The notes under the pieces were generated by a model. The model was not told the origin of the DNA. It searched no databases and saw nothing but the letters and a program-made list of their open reading frames with translations. Positions 42,527-52,149 of a stretch of 64,000 bases of DNA are shown here, piece after piece (the stretch's first letter is position 1; each line of letters starts with the position of its first letter). This stretch comes from Alphaproteobacteria bacterium MarineAlpha11_Bin1 (GTDB lineage: Bacteria; Pseudomonadota; Alphaproteobacteria; MPNO01; UBA830). Where the stretch lies: NCBI GenBank assembly GCA_002937455.1, contig PTJZ01000009.1:1-64000 (forward strand), written 5' to 3'. Made by a program: the position numbers and the translations under genes.

Positions 42527-43279
42527 CTATAATTTGATAGAAATTCGCCCAGAATAATCCAGTCGATTTAACAATATGCTCGAATTTGACGAGAAGTATT
42601 CATCGGTCGCTTCTCGCGACCCACGCCAGTGGCCGTAATCATCAATAATCAGGACCCCGCCCATCGATAAAACCGGGTACATGTATTTCAGTTCATGCGC
42701 AGTGGACTCGTACCAGTCTGTATCGAGCCTTAATAGCGAGATAGCCTCTGGAGACTGGTCGGGAATTGTTTCTTCCACCCCGCCCTTAATAAGGTGAAAA
42801 CGATCGCTGGGAAGCCCGACCTTACTAAGGTTACCGCGAACCATCTCAAGAGAGGCGTAAGCCCAGACATTTGATTCACCATCAACCCGGCTCTCTGGTT
42901 TTAGGAAAGCGTTAGCGTGAACACCTTCATGATTGATGTCCTGATCGCTTGGGGGGGGCATGCCCTCAAAGGTGTCATATAGGTATAGCTCTCGTGAGGT
43001 GTCGCCGACCAGTTCCAGTGTCATTGCGGCCATCATCGCGCTGCCACCCATCCATACACCGCATTCAACTATATCGCCGGGGATATCCTTGTCGACCACA
43101 TACCGAACTGCCTTATATAAACCATACATGCGCTCGATCGATGTCATCGTGAAAGGATCGCAAACTTTGTGGATCCGCATGAAATCGTCGTCCGAACAAA
43201 TATCCGGATCAATTTTTTGCCGGCTACGAACAACCCGGTAACCAAACGGCCGAACGAATAGATCGAAAACACCTCTCAT
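42527..43279 (-). CDS. TylF/MycF-family SAM-dependent methyltransferase
   Basis: A 250-residue methyltransferase of the macrocin O-methyltransferase group. SAM motif I is IVECGVWMGGSAMMAA (about 70-85), and the metal/substrate region RLDTDWYESTAHELKYMYP plus LIIDDYGHW is characteristic. TylF/MycF methylate sugar hydroxyls of macrolides; many bacterial relatives act on surface sugars. No polyketide or glycan genes are near, so the substrate is open. Convergent with the YaiI gene. Confidence 0.88.
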   Translation of the reverse strand: MRGVFDLFVRPFGYRVVRSRQKIDPDICSDDDFMRIHKVCDPFTMTSIERMYGLYKAVRYVVDKDIPGDIVECGVWMGGSAMMAAMTLELVGDTSRELYLYDTFEGMPPPSDQDINHEGVHANAFLKPESRVDGESNVWAYASLEMVRGNLSKVGLPSDRFHLIKGGVEETIPDQSPEAISLLRLDTDWYESTAHELKYMYPVLSMGGVLIIDDYGHWRGSREATDEYFSSNSSILLNRLDYSGRISIKL

Positions 43280-43308
43280 GTCAGCCTAGCCTCTAGTTTC
43301 TCAGTAAC

Positions 43309-43330
43309 TGGTCGCGCTTCTCCGCGACCA
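43309..43330. repeat. Perfect 8-bp stem, 6-nt loop hairpin
   Basis: TGGTCGCG (43309-43316) pairs exactly with CGCGACCA (43323-43330) around CTTCTC. It lies 30 nt upstream of the methyltransferase ATG in the divergent region shared with the Tat-signal gene. No T-tract follows on either strand, so it is not an intrinsic terminator; an mRNA leader hairpin or operator is possible. Confidence 0.45.
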
Positions 43331-43488
43331 AGGTATGGAAGCCCACTATGACCTCCGTAGCAGAAATCGTTATTTGAACAGAATATGAATATCCAGAATG
43401 GAGGGCAAATCTATACAGATCTCCTATAGTTTCAGAATATTGATTCTGCAAATCATGGCGAAAACATATTATTTAGCATAGGCTGAAC

Positions 43489-44016
43489 ATGACGCCCGGA
43501 GCCTCTCTTGGAGTCCCTGTCAGAACACAGCTCGCACCGAGATTGAATTTGCCTCAAAACACATCATCAATACTCCGTTCGTCTGGATCAAACCAGCGGA
43601 AACTAACATTAAGATCTCTTAAGAGACGAAATTTCCTAGCCTTAGTCACCGCGGTTCTGGGAACTATGCCCAACAGTCTGGCACATGCCTCTGTAAAGAG
43701 CGAGACAATGTCGTGCGGCCAATCTCTTATATGTTTGCTGGATCAGCTCGTACCGGCAAATGAATTGGCGCTCGACCTGACCAAAGGCACAGCTATCCCG
43801 GAGACGGTTGCGCGAAAAAGCACGTTGTTGGAGAATCAGCTTACAGAGCTAATCTATAAAGAAACGGTAATCGATGTGGATGCAATTCGGTCGTACATAA
43901 CCGAGCAAATCCGCGTTGACTTCGAAAATGCCTTAATCGTAAAAACCAGGGGATGGTACCTGGCAAATACAGAAGCAGCCCTCATAGTGCTTGCAGCTCA
44001 GCATAGGTCAGTGTGA
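43489..44016 (+). CDS. Twin-arginine-signal small protein paired with GMC oxidoreductase
   Basis: A 175-residue protein with a Tat-like signal (LKRRNFLALVTAVLG, RR at 46-47, cleavage near AHA at about 67) preceded by an unusually long N-region, so the true start may be further downstream. The mature part (about 105 residues) is helical with Cys76 and Cys82 near its start. Position and size suggest the hitch-hiker small subunit of a periplasmic FAD-GMC dehydrogenase, which helps export the cofactor-loaded large subunit. It overlaps the next gene by 26 nt. Confidence 0.65.
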   Translation: MTPGASLGVPVRTQLAPRLNLPQNTSSILRSSGSNQRKLTLRSLKRRNFLALVTAVLGTMPNSLAHASVKSETMSCGQSLICLLDQLVPANELALDLTKGTAIPETVARKSTLLENQLTELIYKETVIDVDAIRSYITEQIRVDFENALIVKTRGWYLANTEAALIVLAAQHRSV

Positions 44017-45658
44017 ATTGTTCACGGATCTCAACGGTTTTCCTGACGGATACATTGCAAATTTTGATCTGTGTATCATAGGTGGCGGCGCGGCAGGGAT
44101 ATCGATTGCGCAGGAATTTGCAGGAATGGAAACATCGGTATGCCTGCTTGAGAGCGCAGCCGAATACCATCATCCGAGTCAAATGCTTTACCATGCTGAT
44201 CAACAGCCAGAAAAGCGCTCTCGGAGCATAAAAAATGGTATCCATTACGGGGCGGAGGCCATAGATAGCCGCCTCCGGTATTTTGGCGGAAGCACCAATC
44301 ACTGGGGTGGATACTGTACACCTCTCACGCCTTATGATTTGCAGAAGCGTGATTGGATTCCGGATAGCGGGTGGCCGATAGACTGGGAGGAACTCGTTCA
44401 GTTTTATCCTCGCGCTCAGGATCTATGTGAAGCCGGACCGTATATTTATAATGAAACACTATGGTCAGGTCTTAATATCCGGCATTATGACTTCGATCCG
44501 CAAAGACTTCAGAACCGATTCTACCAGTTCAGCCCTCCAACTCGTTTCGGACACCGACACGGCCCCGAGTTACAACGGGCATCTAATATCAATGTCATCT
44601 TTAACGCTAATGCTATCGAGATCGGACTTTTGGATAATGCCCGATCCGCTGACACCGTTACCGTTAGATCCTTTACTGGCAAAACTGCATTGGTTCGAGC
44701 CCGTTATTTCGTTCTAGCCTGCGGTGGTATAGAAAATGCCCGCCTATTATTAGCGTCCGACAATATTGCTAAAGCCGGAGTTGGTAATAGCCGCGATTTG
44801 GTGGGGCGTTACTTCATGGACCACCTATACGATACAGTCGGATCTTTATTGGTAACACAGAGGCCCGACCTATTGATGGACCAGTACGCACAAATCACGC
44901 CGGATATTCCTCGCCATCCCCTGTCAGGTCCAGAACCCGTTGCTTTTCAAGCCGCGCTTTGCGTATCAGAAAATTTGCAAAGACGTAACGCTACCGCCGG
45001 GGCGGCTATACACCTACGTGGCGACTGGGAAAACGCAGATGCGGGAATCCGGGCCGTCTACGAAGCAATAAATGAAAACGAGAGCGACCAAGCCGTTAGC
45101 CAGGGAACCCAATTATTGGAAATACTCAGCAATTTGGATACGGCCCTGCCAGAGTTAAAAAACGTTGTCCAAGGAAGATCGCCGGAGCATCTACCAGCTC
45201 TATTTTGTATCGCTGAACAGGTCCCAAATCGAGCCAGCCGCGTAATGCTCGATAAAAAACTTGATGAAATTGGTATGCGCCGGATTATACTCGACTGGCG
45301 ACTAACCTACCAAGATCGGCAAACTTTTGCGCAGATGCCGGCGCTACTCGCCTCCGAATTCGGACGTCTCGGTATAGGACGCGTTTTCACATCGCCTTGG
45401 CTGGATGATGAGGCGTTATACCTCTACAGGGACGATTTCTCCCGTATATTAGAACCTGGACGTCATCATTCTGGCACAACACGAATGGGGTCTGACCCAA
45501 GCCACGGGGTAGTGAATTCGGATTGCCGACTGTTCGAAGTAGAAAACGTATTTATCGCCGGTAGCTCAGTTTTTCCGACTATCGGGTATGCAAACCCAAC
45601 TCTAACAATTCTTGCCCTAGCTCTCCGGTTAACCGATCATCTTAAGGGAATACTATGA
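43991..45658 (+). CDS. GMC-family FAD oxidoreductase (dehydrogenase large subunit)
   Basis: A 555-residue GMC protein. FAD loop IIGGGAAGISIAQEF (about 28-42), FGGSTNHWGG (about 96-105) and the C-terminal HHSGTTRMG (about 491-499) followed by NVFIAGSSVFPTIGYANPTLT identify a gluconate/fructose-dehydrogenase-like subgroup. It has no signal peptide of its own and probably leaves the cell with the Tat-signal partner encoded upstream. The start is TTG at 43991, within the preceding gene; another TTG at 44018 is possible. The physiological substrate is probably a sugar or alcohol (inference). Confidence 0.85.
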   Translation: MQLSIGQCELFTDLNGFPDGYIANFDLCIIGGGAAGISIAQEFAGMETSVCLLESAAEYHHPSQMLYHADQQPEKRSRSIKNGIHYGAEAIDSRLRYFGGSTNHWGGYCTPLTPYDLQKRDWIPDSGWPIDWEELVQFYPRAQDLCEAGPYIYNETLWSGLNIRHYDFDPQRLQNRFYQFSPPTRFGHRHGPELQRASNINVIFNANAIEIGLLDNARSADTVTVRSFTGKTALVRARYFVLACGGIENARLLLASDNIAKAGVGNSRDLVGRYFMDHLYDTVGSLLVTQRPDLLMDQYAQITPDIPRHPLSGPEPVAFQAALCVSENLQRRNATAGAAIHLRGDWENADAGIRAVYEAINENESDQAVSQGTQLLEILSNLDTALPELKNVVQGRSPEHLPALFCIAEQVPNRASRVMLDKKLDEIGMRRIILDWRLTYQDRQTFAQMPALLASEFGRLGIGRVFTSPWLDDEALYLYRDDFSRILEPGRHHSGTTRMGSDPSHGVVNSDCRLFEVENVFIAGSSVFPTIGYANPTLTILALALRLTDHLKGIL

Positions 45659-45673
45659 TAAACTGAGAACGAC

Positions 45674-45907
45674 TCAGGCACGGGTTATTTCCTTGATTGC
45701 CGGTTTGGGCACCCCGGACAGCTTTGAGACCTCCGCATCCTGTTTCTCGATCGCGCTTCGCGCAAGGTCCATTACATCTTCGGCCCCGAACGGATCGACC
45801 AACATCTCGCCAGGAATTCGGCGGTTAGAGCTCAGGCTACCGTCTTCGTACACGACGTTAAAAACCTGAGCGACCGGTTTGGTAGATTTCTTTTTTCTTC
45901 CAGCCAC
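45674..45907 (-). CDS. Small conserved hypothetical protein
   Basis: A 77-residue protein beginning with a Lys-rich segment (GRKKKSTKP) then QVFNVVYEDGSLSSNRRIPGEMLVDPFG and a charged helix. It looks like a small cytosolic protein found in several Alphaproteobacteria, without known role. The GTG at 45907 is preferred because AGGGG lies seven bases upstream and because a longer frame would begin inside the tRNA terminator. It is downstream of tRNA-Met on the same strand. Confidence 0.65.
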   Translation of the reverse strand: MAGRKKKSTKPVAQVFNVVYEDGSLSSNRRIPGEMLVDPFGAEDVMDLARSAIEKQDAEVSKLSGVPKPAIKEITRA

Positions 45908-45931
45908 GGTCACGCCCCTATAGATTTTATA

Positions 45932-45957
45932 CAAAAACAACCCCGTGTTTGGCGGGG
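45932..45957 (-). terminator. Intrinsic terminator of tRNA-Met
   Basis: On the minus strand, CCCCG - 7 nt - CGGGG (45941-45957) is followed by TTGTTTTT. It starts only about five bases beyond the tRNA CCA end, the normal place for a tRNA terminator. Confidence 0.85.
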
Positions 45958-45962
45958 AAAAT

Positions 45963-46039
45963 TGGTAGCGGGAGAGGGACTTGAACCCCCGACACGCGGA
46001 TTATGATTCCGCTGCTCTAACCAGCTGAGCTACCCCGCC
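45963..46039 (-). tRNA. tRNA-Met (anticodon CAU), elongator type
   Basis: A 77-nt cloverleaf on the minus strand with encoded CCA. It has a GGCGGGG acceptor arm, D-loop AGCTCAGCTGGTTAGAGC, anticodon stem GCGGA / TCCGC with CAT at 46003-46005, and T-arm GGGGGTTCAAGTCCC. A paired first base (G1-U72) and no initiator-type GGG/CCC anticodon stem favour elongator Met. tRNA-Ile2 (lysidine-modified CAU) is the alternative, less likely by overall sequence. Confidence 0.93.
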
Positions 46040-46050
46040 ACGGGCCGGAG

Positions 46051-46079
46051 GGTATAGGCCGTTGCCCATTTTTCGTCAA
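46051..46079 (-). promoter_or_regulatory. tRNA-Met promoter
   Basis: The minus strand has TTGACG (46074-46079), a 17-bp spacer and TATACC (46051-46056), placing the transcription start about five bases before the tRNA 5' end. The GC-rich region after the -10 is typical of stable-RNA promoters. Confidence 0.75.
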
Positions 46080-46209
46080 GACTTGGGCGCATCGTGAGTA
46101 CAATGACAGACCGTGAAAATTTGAGCCTGTGCCATACCCCATTTATCTATCCGTAACTTATAAAAGGAGATGGAAAACGTCGCCTTACTCGAGGACAATA
46201 GCGCGTTTA

Positions 46210-47313
46210 TCACGCAGCGCCTCGTATCCAACCTCCGCCCAGTAGGCGCTCTCTATCGTAAAAGACACATGCCTGACCTGGCGCCACTGCTCTCTCCGGC
46301 GAGACTAGGGTAACAACAGCCGTACGATCACCGTTAAGTTTCAGTGAGGCCGGCACAGGTTCCTGAGTGGAGCGTAATTTAACTGTCACGTTCTTCAGCT
46401 CAGCCTCAGATTCGCCTAACCAGTTTACGCCACCGAGATACACAGCCGTTTGTCCCAACGCAGATGCGGGGCCTACCATAACGCGTCGAGATTCCGGTTC
46501 GATCCGAATGACGTAAAGCGGCTCCCCTGCGCCGCCGACACCGATTCCTCGGCGCTGCCCAACAGTGAAGTTGATTATACCGTTATGACTGCCAATTATA
46601 TTACCGTCTAGATCGACAATGTCTCCGGGATCGATTGCTCCGGGCCGGATCCTCGCTACCGTCGCCGCATAATTTCCGTCCGGTACGAAGCAGATATCTT
46701 GGCTGTCCGGCTTTGCCGCAACGGGCAGGTTAAACCGTTCCGCATGCGCCCGAACATCGTCTTTTGGTAGCCCTCCCAAGGGAAAGCGCAGAAAATTCGC
46801 CTGTTCCTGAGTAGTAGCGAACAAAAAATAGCTCTGGTCCCTAGCCGGATCGACCGCGCGATGTAATTCGGCTTTGGTTTTCCCAACCACATGCTGAATA
46901 TAATGGCCTGTCGCTAGGGCATCGCCATCCAAATCTCTGGCGGTCTTAAGAAGGTCGCGGAACTTAACCGTTTGGTTGCACAGAACGCAAGGTATTGGGG
47001 TTTCACCCCTGACGTAGGAGTCGGCAAAGGCATCGATGACATCTTCGCGAAACTTGGTTTCGTAGTTCAAAACATAGTGCGGAATACCAACGGTCTCGGC
47101 TACGCGTTTGGCATCAAAAATATCCTGTCCCGCGCAGCAGGTTTTTTCACTCTTCACTGCTTCACCATGATCGTAAAGCTGAAGGGTCAAGCCAAGAACA
47201 TCGTAGCCCTCTTCCGCTAATAAGGCAGCGGTAACAGAACTATCTACTCCGCCCGACATAGCTACGACGACACGCGTTGCTGCAGGATTTTTGGGAAGAC
47301 CAAGGGAATTCAT
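46210..47313 (-). CDS. mnmA: tRNA-specific 2-thiouridylase MnmA
   Basis: A 367-residue enzyme that thiolates U34 of tRNA-Lys/Glu/Gln using relayed persulfide sulfur. The PP-loop SGGVDSS (20-26) binds ATP, and the catalytic cysteines are C112 (PCVLCNQ) and C208 ([10 protein letters not shown]). The ATG at 47313 is chosen because homology begins just after it; the frame stays open 111 nt further upstream. Full length. Its gene ends 130 nt upstream of the tRNA-Met promoter on the same strand. Confidence 0.96.
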   Translation of the reverse strand: MNSLGLPKNPAATRVVVAMSGGVDSSVTAALLAEEGYDVLGLTLQLYDHGEAVKSEKTCCAGQDIFDAKRVAETVGIPHYVLNYETKFREDVIDAFADSYVRGETPIPCVLCNQTVKFRDLLKTARDLDGDALATGHYIQHVVGKTKAELHRAVDPARDQSYFLFATTQEQANFLRFPLGGLPKDDVRAHAERFNLPVAAKPDSQDICFVPDGNYAATVARIRPGAIDPGDIVDLDGNIIGSHNGIINFTVGQRRGIGVGGAGEPLYVIRIEPESRRVMVGPASALGQTAVYLGGVNWLGESEAELKNVTVKLRSTQEPVPASLKLNGDRTAVVTLVSPERAVAPGQACVFYDRERLLGGGWIRGAA

Positions 47314-47353
47314 GGCGCGGAATATAGGGCTTTTTTGTAACCCGGCAAGTTGA

Positions 47354-49417
47354 TTAAGTGGAACGAACCCAAACGGCTGTATCGTGGAATACCGCACCGC
47401 CATTAGGTTTCGCTGGATCCGCACTAGTCAGTAAATTGATCCCGATACCACCTTCGAATGCCTGGTTTGGCCATATACTCTCAACTACGGCGACCCCACG
47501 TTCCAATCCATCAAACGGCTGCGCGAACAACACTAGCTCTCCTAGATCGTTGCCGATACGAACCCTCTCACCATCGGTTACCCCAAGATCGTCGCAGTCT
47601 GCGGTATTCAATAAGATAGTCGGCTGATCTTCGTTGACGATTGACGTTTCTGTTTCTGTGAAACTGGTATTCAGATAGTTCCGGGATGGTGCGGTCACTA
47701 ACCGGAAAGGCCTCGCTTCATCTGCTACGTCGACTATATCACAGTAATCGGGCAAATCGGGTAATTCTGTATGATCTGGCCCTTGCGCTGACCAGTCAGC
47801 CCTAAAACGAAACTTTCCATCCGGGTGAGGAAAACCGTTTAGAAAATGGCTCTCCTCGAAGGAAGGCCGAAATTCGATAAACCGCTTTTCTTTTAGATTT
47901 TTCGCACTTCCTAGGCCGTTGGTCTGCAGAACCTCATCTATCACGTCCCAAGCCGACATCTCGAAGGCTCGGTGATCCGCTCCGAGTCGACTCGACAATC
48001 CTGCAAGCATATCGTGGTTACTACGTGCTTCGCCCAGCGGTTCGAGAATTTTCGGCCCCATTTGCAGATAAGGATGTCCATAGGACGAGTAAATATCATC
48101 ATGTTCTAGGAACGTTGTGGCGGGCAATACGATATCAGCTAGTTTGGCGGTGTCGGTCAAAAACTGTTCATGAACACAGAGAAACATATCCGACTTCATC
48201 AGCCCGGCCCTTACCTTGCCGGATTCGGGAGCGACGACCGCCGGATTAGAGCTTTGGACAAGCATAGCAGTTACAGGAGGGCCACCCGCCATAGGCTCTG
48301 CCTCATCGTTGAGTATTGGCCCTAGGCGCGACATATCAAGCTGGCGCACATTCGGATCATCCACTCCGGTGACCAGCGAGGTATTTAGGTTGAAGTTCTG
48401 GCCTACTGAGCCGTACAAGCCTCCTCCTCGAAACCTCCATGCGCCCTTAATCGCCGGAAGACAACTCACCGCATGCAAGGAGGAGGCCCCGTTGCGCGAC
48501 CGAGAAAACCCATACCCCATTCGAATAATTGCGCGATCAGTATTACCATAATCCTTCGCTAGTGCTTCTATATCATAAACGGTAATGCCCGTGATCTTTG
48601 CCGCCCAATCGGGATCGCGAGTTTGCAAATGGTGTTCAAGCGCAGCTGCATCATTGGTAAACTTTGTCATATAATTTTGGTCAGCATAGCCATCGCGAAA
48701 CAACACATGCATAACTGCGCAGGCCAATGCAGCATCTGTTCCTGGACGCGGACGCAAATGGACATCTGCCTGGCGGGCCGTTGGTGTTTTATAGGGATCT
48801 ATTACGATCAGCTTGGCGCCCCGCTCCTTGCGAGCACGGCTAATATGGGTCATTAGATTGATCTGCGTATAGACCGGATTCCCCCCCCAAACGACGATGA
48901 GATCGGCCTCACCAAATTCTCGGGGATCACAGCCTCTTTGCGCCCCGATTCCCGCCACCATACCCGCCAACATGATTGATGAGCATATCGTGTTGTGTTG
49001 ACGAGAATATCCCATTGCGTTCCGCAGCCCCTGAATACCGTCTCGCTGCACCTTTCCCATCGTTCCGGCATAGTTATATAGCCAAACGGTTTCCGATCCG
49101 TAGCGTTGGGTAGCTTTGGTATAATTCTCAGCGACGATATCGAGCGCACTATCCCAAGATAGGGGCTCGAAATCATCAATAGAAGAAGTCGGCGATTTTG
49201 TGCCCTTTCGACGCATCGGCTGTTTGAGCCGAGCAGGGTGATGAACCCGTTCTGCATACCTTGCAACCTTGGCGCAAACAACGCCCGCCGTATAGGTGTT
49301 TTCATCAGACCCATGCACGCGGCCGATCTTGTTCGGCGACTCTACCTCTATATCCAGCGTACAAGCACTCGCGCAGTCATGCGGGCATACAGAATGAGCG
49401 ATCTCGAAAGACTTCAT
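47354..49417 (-). CDS. Molybdopterin oxidoreductase (DMSO-reductase family)
   Basis: A 687-residue bis-MGD enzyme with an N-terminal 4Fe-4S site C11, C15, C19 and C48 (CPHDCASAC...VCAK). The usual [21 protein letters not shown] and C-terminal dinucleotide-binding [14 protein letters not shown] segments are present. In the region carrying the molybdenum ligand it reads [12 protein letters not shown] (about 142-153), so Cys or Ser may coordinate; selenocysteine is not used. No Tat signal, so it is cytosolic. Partner electron-transfer subunits are not adjacent. The substrate is unknown. Confidence 0.88.
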   Translation of the reverse strand: MKSFEIAHSVCPHDCASACTLDIEVESPNKIGRVHGSDENTYTAGVVCAKVARYAERVHHPARLKQPMRRKGTKSPTSSIDDFEPLSWDSALDIVAENYTKATQRYGSETVWLYNYAGTMGKVQRDGIQGLRNAMGYSRQHNTICSSIMLAGMVAGIGAQRGCDPREFGEADLIVVWGGNPVYTQINLMTHISRARKERGAKLIVIDPYKTPTARQADVHLRPRPGTDAALACAVMHVLFRDGYADQNYMTKFTNDAAALEHHLQTRDPDWAAKITGITVYDIEALAKDYGNTDRAIIRMGYGFSRSRNGASSLHAVSCLPAIKGAWRFRGGGLYGSVGQNFNLNTSLVTGVDDPNVRQLDMSRLGPILNDEAEPMAGGPPVTAMLVQSSNPAVVAPESGKVRAGLMKSDMFLCVHEQFLTDTAKLADIVLPATTFLEHDDIYSSYGHPYLQMGPKILEPLGEARSNHDMLAGLSSRLGADHRAFEMSAWDVIDEVLQTNGLGSAKNLKEKRFIEFRPSFEESHFLNGFPHPDGKFRFRADWSAQGPDHTELPDLPDYCDIVDVADEARPFRLVTAPSRNYLNTSFTETETSIVNEDQPTILLNTADCDDLGVTDGERVRIGNDLGELVLFAQPFDGLERGVAVVESIWPNQAFEGGIGINLLTSADPAKPNGGAVFHDTAVWVRST

Positions 49418-49547
49418 ACGTTATCCCTAAGCTCTCCAATCGAGTGTATCATACGCAAACGATGTCGAGATGTGCATGACCATATTTTTTTTAAGAAATC
49501 ACGCCCAAGGGCTTAGGTTCCGATCAACACCATGGAAGGCCGCAGTT

Positions 49548-50531
49548 TTAACCGACCGTAACCCTCTCGCCCGTCGCCACTGATTTGATGATTGCCTCCA
49601 GAACCAGCGTGGCGTGCAGAATTTGGTCGGGGGTCGCTGGGAAAGGATTACCCCCTTCGCAATCTTGAGCAAAACATACCATCTGATCTTTAATCGTTTG
49701 TATCCCGGGATACTCATAACCATCCCAGGTTAACGTTTCGTGGGTGCCATCCGTTTTCATCGCGTCAAATTGATTATGTCCATATATGCTGCCCCAGCCC
49801 CGTGTACCAAACGCCCGCACTTGCCAGAGATGGCCAGTGGCGGCCACAGTTCCTAAATAGCCTACCTGGCCATTTTCGAAATCCATCAGAATACCGGTCG
49901 CGTCGTCGATATCAAAAGGAATAGCGACACGGCGGCTAACAGCAAGCACACTAGACACTCGGCCAAATAAGTTGATGTACATGTCAACCGCATGGATACC
50001 AAGTGAAGTCATCCCTCCGACTGGGCTCTCTTCCCTGCTGTCTCTCCATTCACCTGAATACCCAGACATATTCGCCGAAAAGTTACCTTCTATCTGAATC
50101 AAATCACCGAGTTCGCCGGAATCGATCTGCTGTTTCAGTTTAATAGCGTTAGGCGAAAAACGCCGGTTATGGCCAATCGCCACTTTCAGCCCTTTAGCAG
50201 CAAGTGTGTCCAGCGCTAACCGTGCTTCTCCTCCGGTCAGACAGAATGGTTTTTCGCAGAAGACATGTTTGCCAGCTTCAGCAGCCGCCATTATCTGATC
50301 GAAATGTACTGTATGGGGGGAAGCCAAAACTACAGCGTGGACGGCGTCGTCAGCTAATACGTCCTCGTATGTTGCATGAAGCCGGATGCCTGTTTCCGCC
50401 GCATAATTCGTAGCCTTAGAGAGCGTGCGGGTAGTACCCGCAACGAACTCTATCGAATTGTTACAATCAGCGACAGAATTGACTAGCGTCCGTCCCCATC
50501 GGCCCATTCCTACGATGGCTGCATTGATCAT
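49548..50531 (-). CDS. Gfo/Idh/MocA-family NAD(P)-dependent oxidoreductase
   Basis: A 327-residue sugar/cyclitol dehydrogenase-type enzyme. N-terminal Rossmann loop VGMGRWGRTL (7-16), the EKP motif E93-K94-P95 (FCEKPFCLTGGEA) and the catalytic region MTSLGIHAVDMYINLFG (about 175-190) are intact. AAGGGA precedes the ATG. It lies 21 nt downstream of an aldehyde dehydrogenase gene, so the two probably process the same carbon source. Substrate not readable. Confidence 0.92.
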   Translation of the reverse strand: MINAAIVGMGRWGRTLVNSVADCNNSIEFVAGTTRTLSKATNYAAETGIRLHATYEDVLADDAVHAVVLASPHTVHFDQIMAAAEAGKHVFCEKPFCLTGGEARLALDTLAAKGLKVAIGHNRRFSPNAIKLKQQIDSGELGDLIQIEGNFSANMSGYSGEWRDSREESPVGGMTSLGIHAVDMYINLFGRVSSVLAVSRRVAIPFDIDDATGILMDFENGQVGYLGTVAATGHLWQVRAFGTRGWGSIYGHNQFDAMKTDGTHETLTWDGYEYPGIQTIKDQMVCFAQDCEGGNPFPATPDQILHATLVLEAIIKSVATGERVTVG

Positions 50532-50552
50532 GGCCGTCCCTTAAACTGTTAG

Positions 50553-52070
50553 TTACTCCGCTGCGTCCCGCGGGACCAGCATGTCATACCAGGGCTTGTT
50601 CTCCCGGGTTTTTGCATCGTCTACATGTAGAGCTTTAACTTCGGTGTATTCATTCATCCCCTCTTCACCAAACTCTCGACCAATACCAGACTGCTTGTAG
50701 CCTCCGAAGGGCATCTGTTCGGAAAGAAGATGCCAATCATTAATCCAGACCGTACCAGTTCTCATCCGACTCGCCACCTCGCGGGCGCGGTCGAGATCTT
50801 CAGACCAGACACCGCCACCGAGCCCGAAAATAGAATCGTTCGCGATCTGTATGGCTTCGTCCTCGTCCTTGTATTTCATGACACAAAGCACCGGTCCGAA
50901 GATCTCTTCTTGCGCGATGGTCATATCGTTGGTCACGTCTGTAAAGACCGTTGGTTTGATAAAATATCCGTTGGCTAAATCACTATCGGTAGCACGCTCG
51001 CCACCACAGACAAGAGTAGCACCCTCGGTTTTACCCTTCTCGATGTATTCTAGAACCGTTTGCATATGCCCTTCCGACACGACTGGGCCAACCTTGGTTG
51101 CCGGGTCGAGAGGATCACCCATCGGCAGAGAGTTGAGCTTCGCCACCATCTGGCTTACGAAATCGTCATGCTGGTCGGCAGGTAGTAGCAGCCGGGTACC
51201 TGACTCACATACCTGACCCTGATGATAGAACGACGCGAAGATTGAACCATCGATCGCAATATCCCAATTGGCATCGTGCAGCACAATATTGGCAGACTTG
51301 CCACCACATTCCAGCGTCACCTTCTTCAACGTGCCAGATGCCTTCGCCATGATGTCCTTACCGACTTCGGTCGAGCCGGTAAAGGCGATCTTGTCAACGT
51401 CCGGATGTGTTGTCAGAACCTCGCCAACCGTATTACCGGGACCGGAAATAACGTTTATTACGCCGGGCGGAAAACCACATTCATCAGCAGTACGAGCCAG
51501 CTCCATTGCGGAGAGAGGCGTGTCAGAGGCGGGCTTAAGAACAATTGTGTTTCCAGTACCCAACGCTGGCCCGAGCTTCCACACTGCCATCATCAAAGGG
51601 AAGTTCCAAGGTATGATCGATGCGCAGACACCCATTGGTTCGCGAATAGTGTAATTGTAGGATCGTCCGGGGCGCGACATACCTTCAATCTCGACAGGCT
51701 CAGAATTGTATTTCTCGGCCATGGTACCGAAATAGTTCATCTGCCTCTGACCTAAAAATGCATCTGCTCCGGTCTTGGCGATAGTGCCACCAGAGTCAAG
51801 AGACTCCAAGTGCGCAAAATCCTTCATCCGTTCCTTCATCTTCGCGGACAAAGTACAGATGATCTCGCCTCGCTCCGTACCCGACATTTTAGGCCAAGGA
51901 CCATTGTCAAAAGCATCTCTCGCCGCCGCAATAGCAGCATTAGTGTCTGCGACACTTGCAACTGGGATATTAGCGATAGCTTCGCCGTTATAAGGATTAA
52001 ACGTTGGCTTGGTCTCCCCGCCTTCCGCGTCTACAAATTTGCCATTGATATAGAGTTGATAGGTATCCAT
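50553..52070 (-). CDS. NAD-dependent aldehyde dehydrogenase
   Basis: A 505-residue aldehyde dehydrogenase of the betaine-aldehyde/class 1-2 type. N156 (IPWNF), K179 (VLKPAS), E254 (LECGGKSAN) and C288 (GQVCESGTR) are present. GAGG precedes the ATG. It differs substantially from the aldehyde dehydrogenase at 5534. It is co-directional with the Gfo/Idh/MocA gene (21-nt gap) and an upstream FMN hydroxyacid dehydrogenase. Confidence 0.93.
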   Translation of the reverse strand: MDTYQLYINGKFVDAEGGETKPTFNPYNGEAIANIPVASVADTNAAIAAARDAFDNGPWPKMSGTERGEIICTLSAKMKERMKDFAHLESLDSGGTIAKTGADAFLGQRQMNYFGTMAEKYNSEPVEIEGMSRPGRSYNYTIREPMGVCASIIPWNFPLMMAVWKLGPALGTGNTIVLKPASDTPLSAMELARTADECGFPPGVINVISGPGNTVGEVLTTHPDVDKIAFTGSTEVGKDIMAKASGTLKKVTLECGGKSANIVLHDANWDIAIDGSIFASFYHQGQVCESGTRLLLPADQHDDFVSQMVAKLNSLPMGDPLDPATKVGPVVSEGHMQTVLEYIEKGKTEGATLVCGGERATDSDLANGYFIKPTVFTDVTNDMTIAQEEIFGPVLCVMKYKDEDEAIQIANDSIFGLGGGVWSEDLDRAREVASRMRTGTVWINDWHLLSEQMPFGGYKQSGIGREFGEEGMNEYTEVKALHVDDAKTRENKPWYDMLVPRDAAE

Positions 52071-52149
52071 GTCCCGACCTCTGGATTTCTTTCTGTTGAA
52101 TTCGTAGGAACTTATCTCAGGCTACATGGACCGTCCATACGGCAGAGCT

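Noticed and set aside
43309..43330. Intrinsic terminator at the perfect hairpin
   Set aside because: No run of T follows the stem on either strand, and it sits in a divergent promoter region.
46171..46314. Possible 47-codon plus-strand gene with AAAAGGAG before ATG
   Set aside because: The purine run touches the start codon (spacing about one base), and most of the frame is antisense to the 3' end of mnmA.
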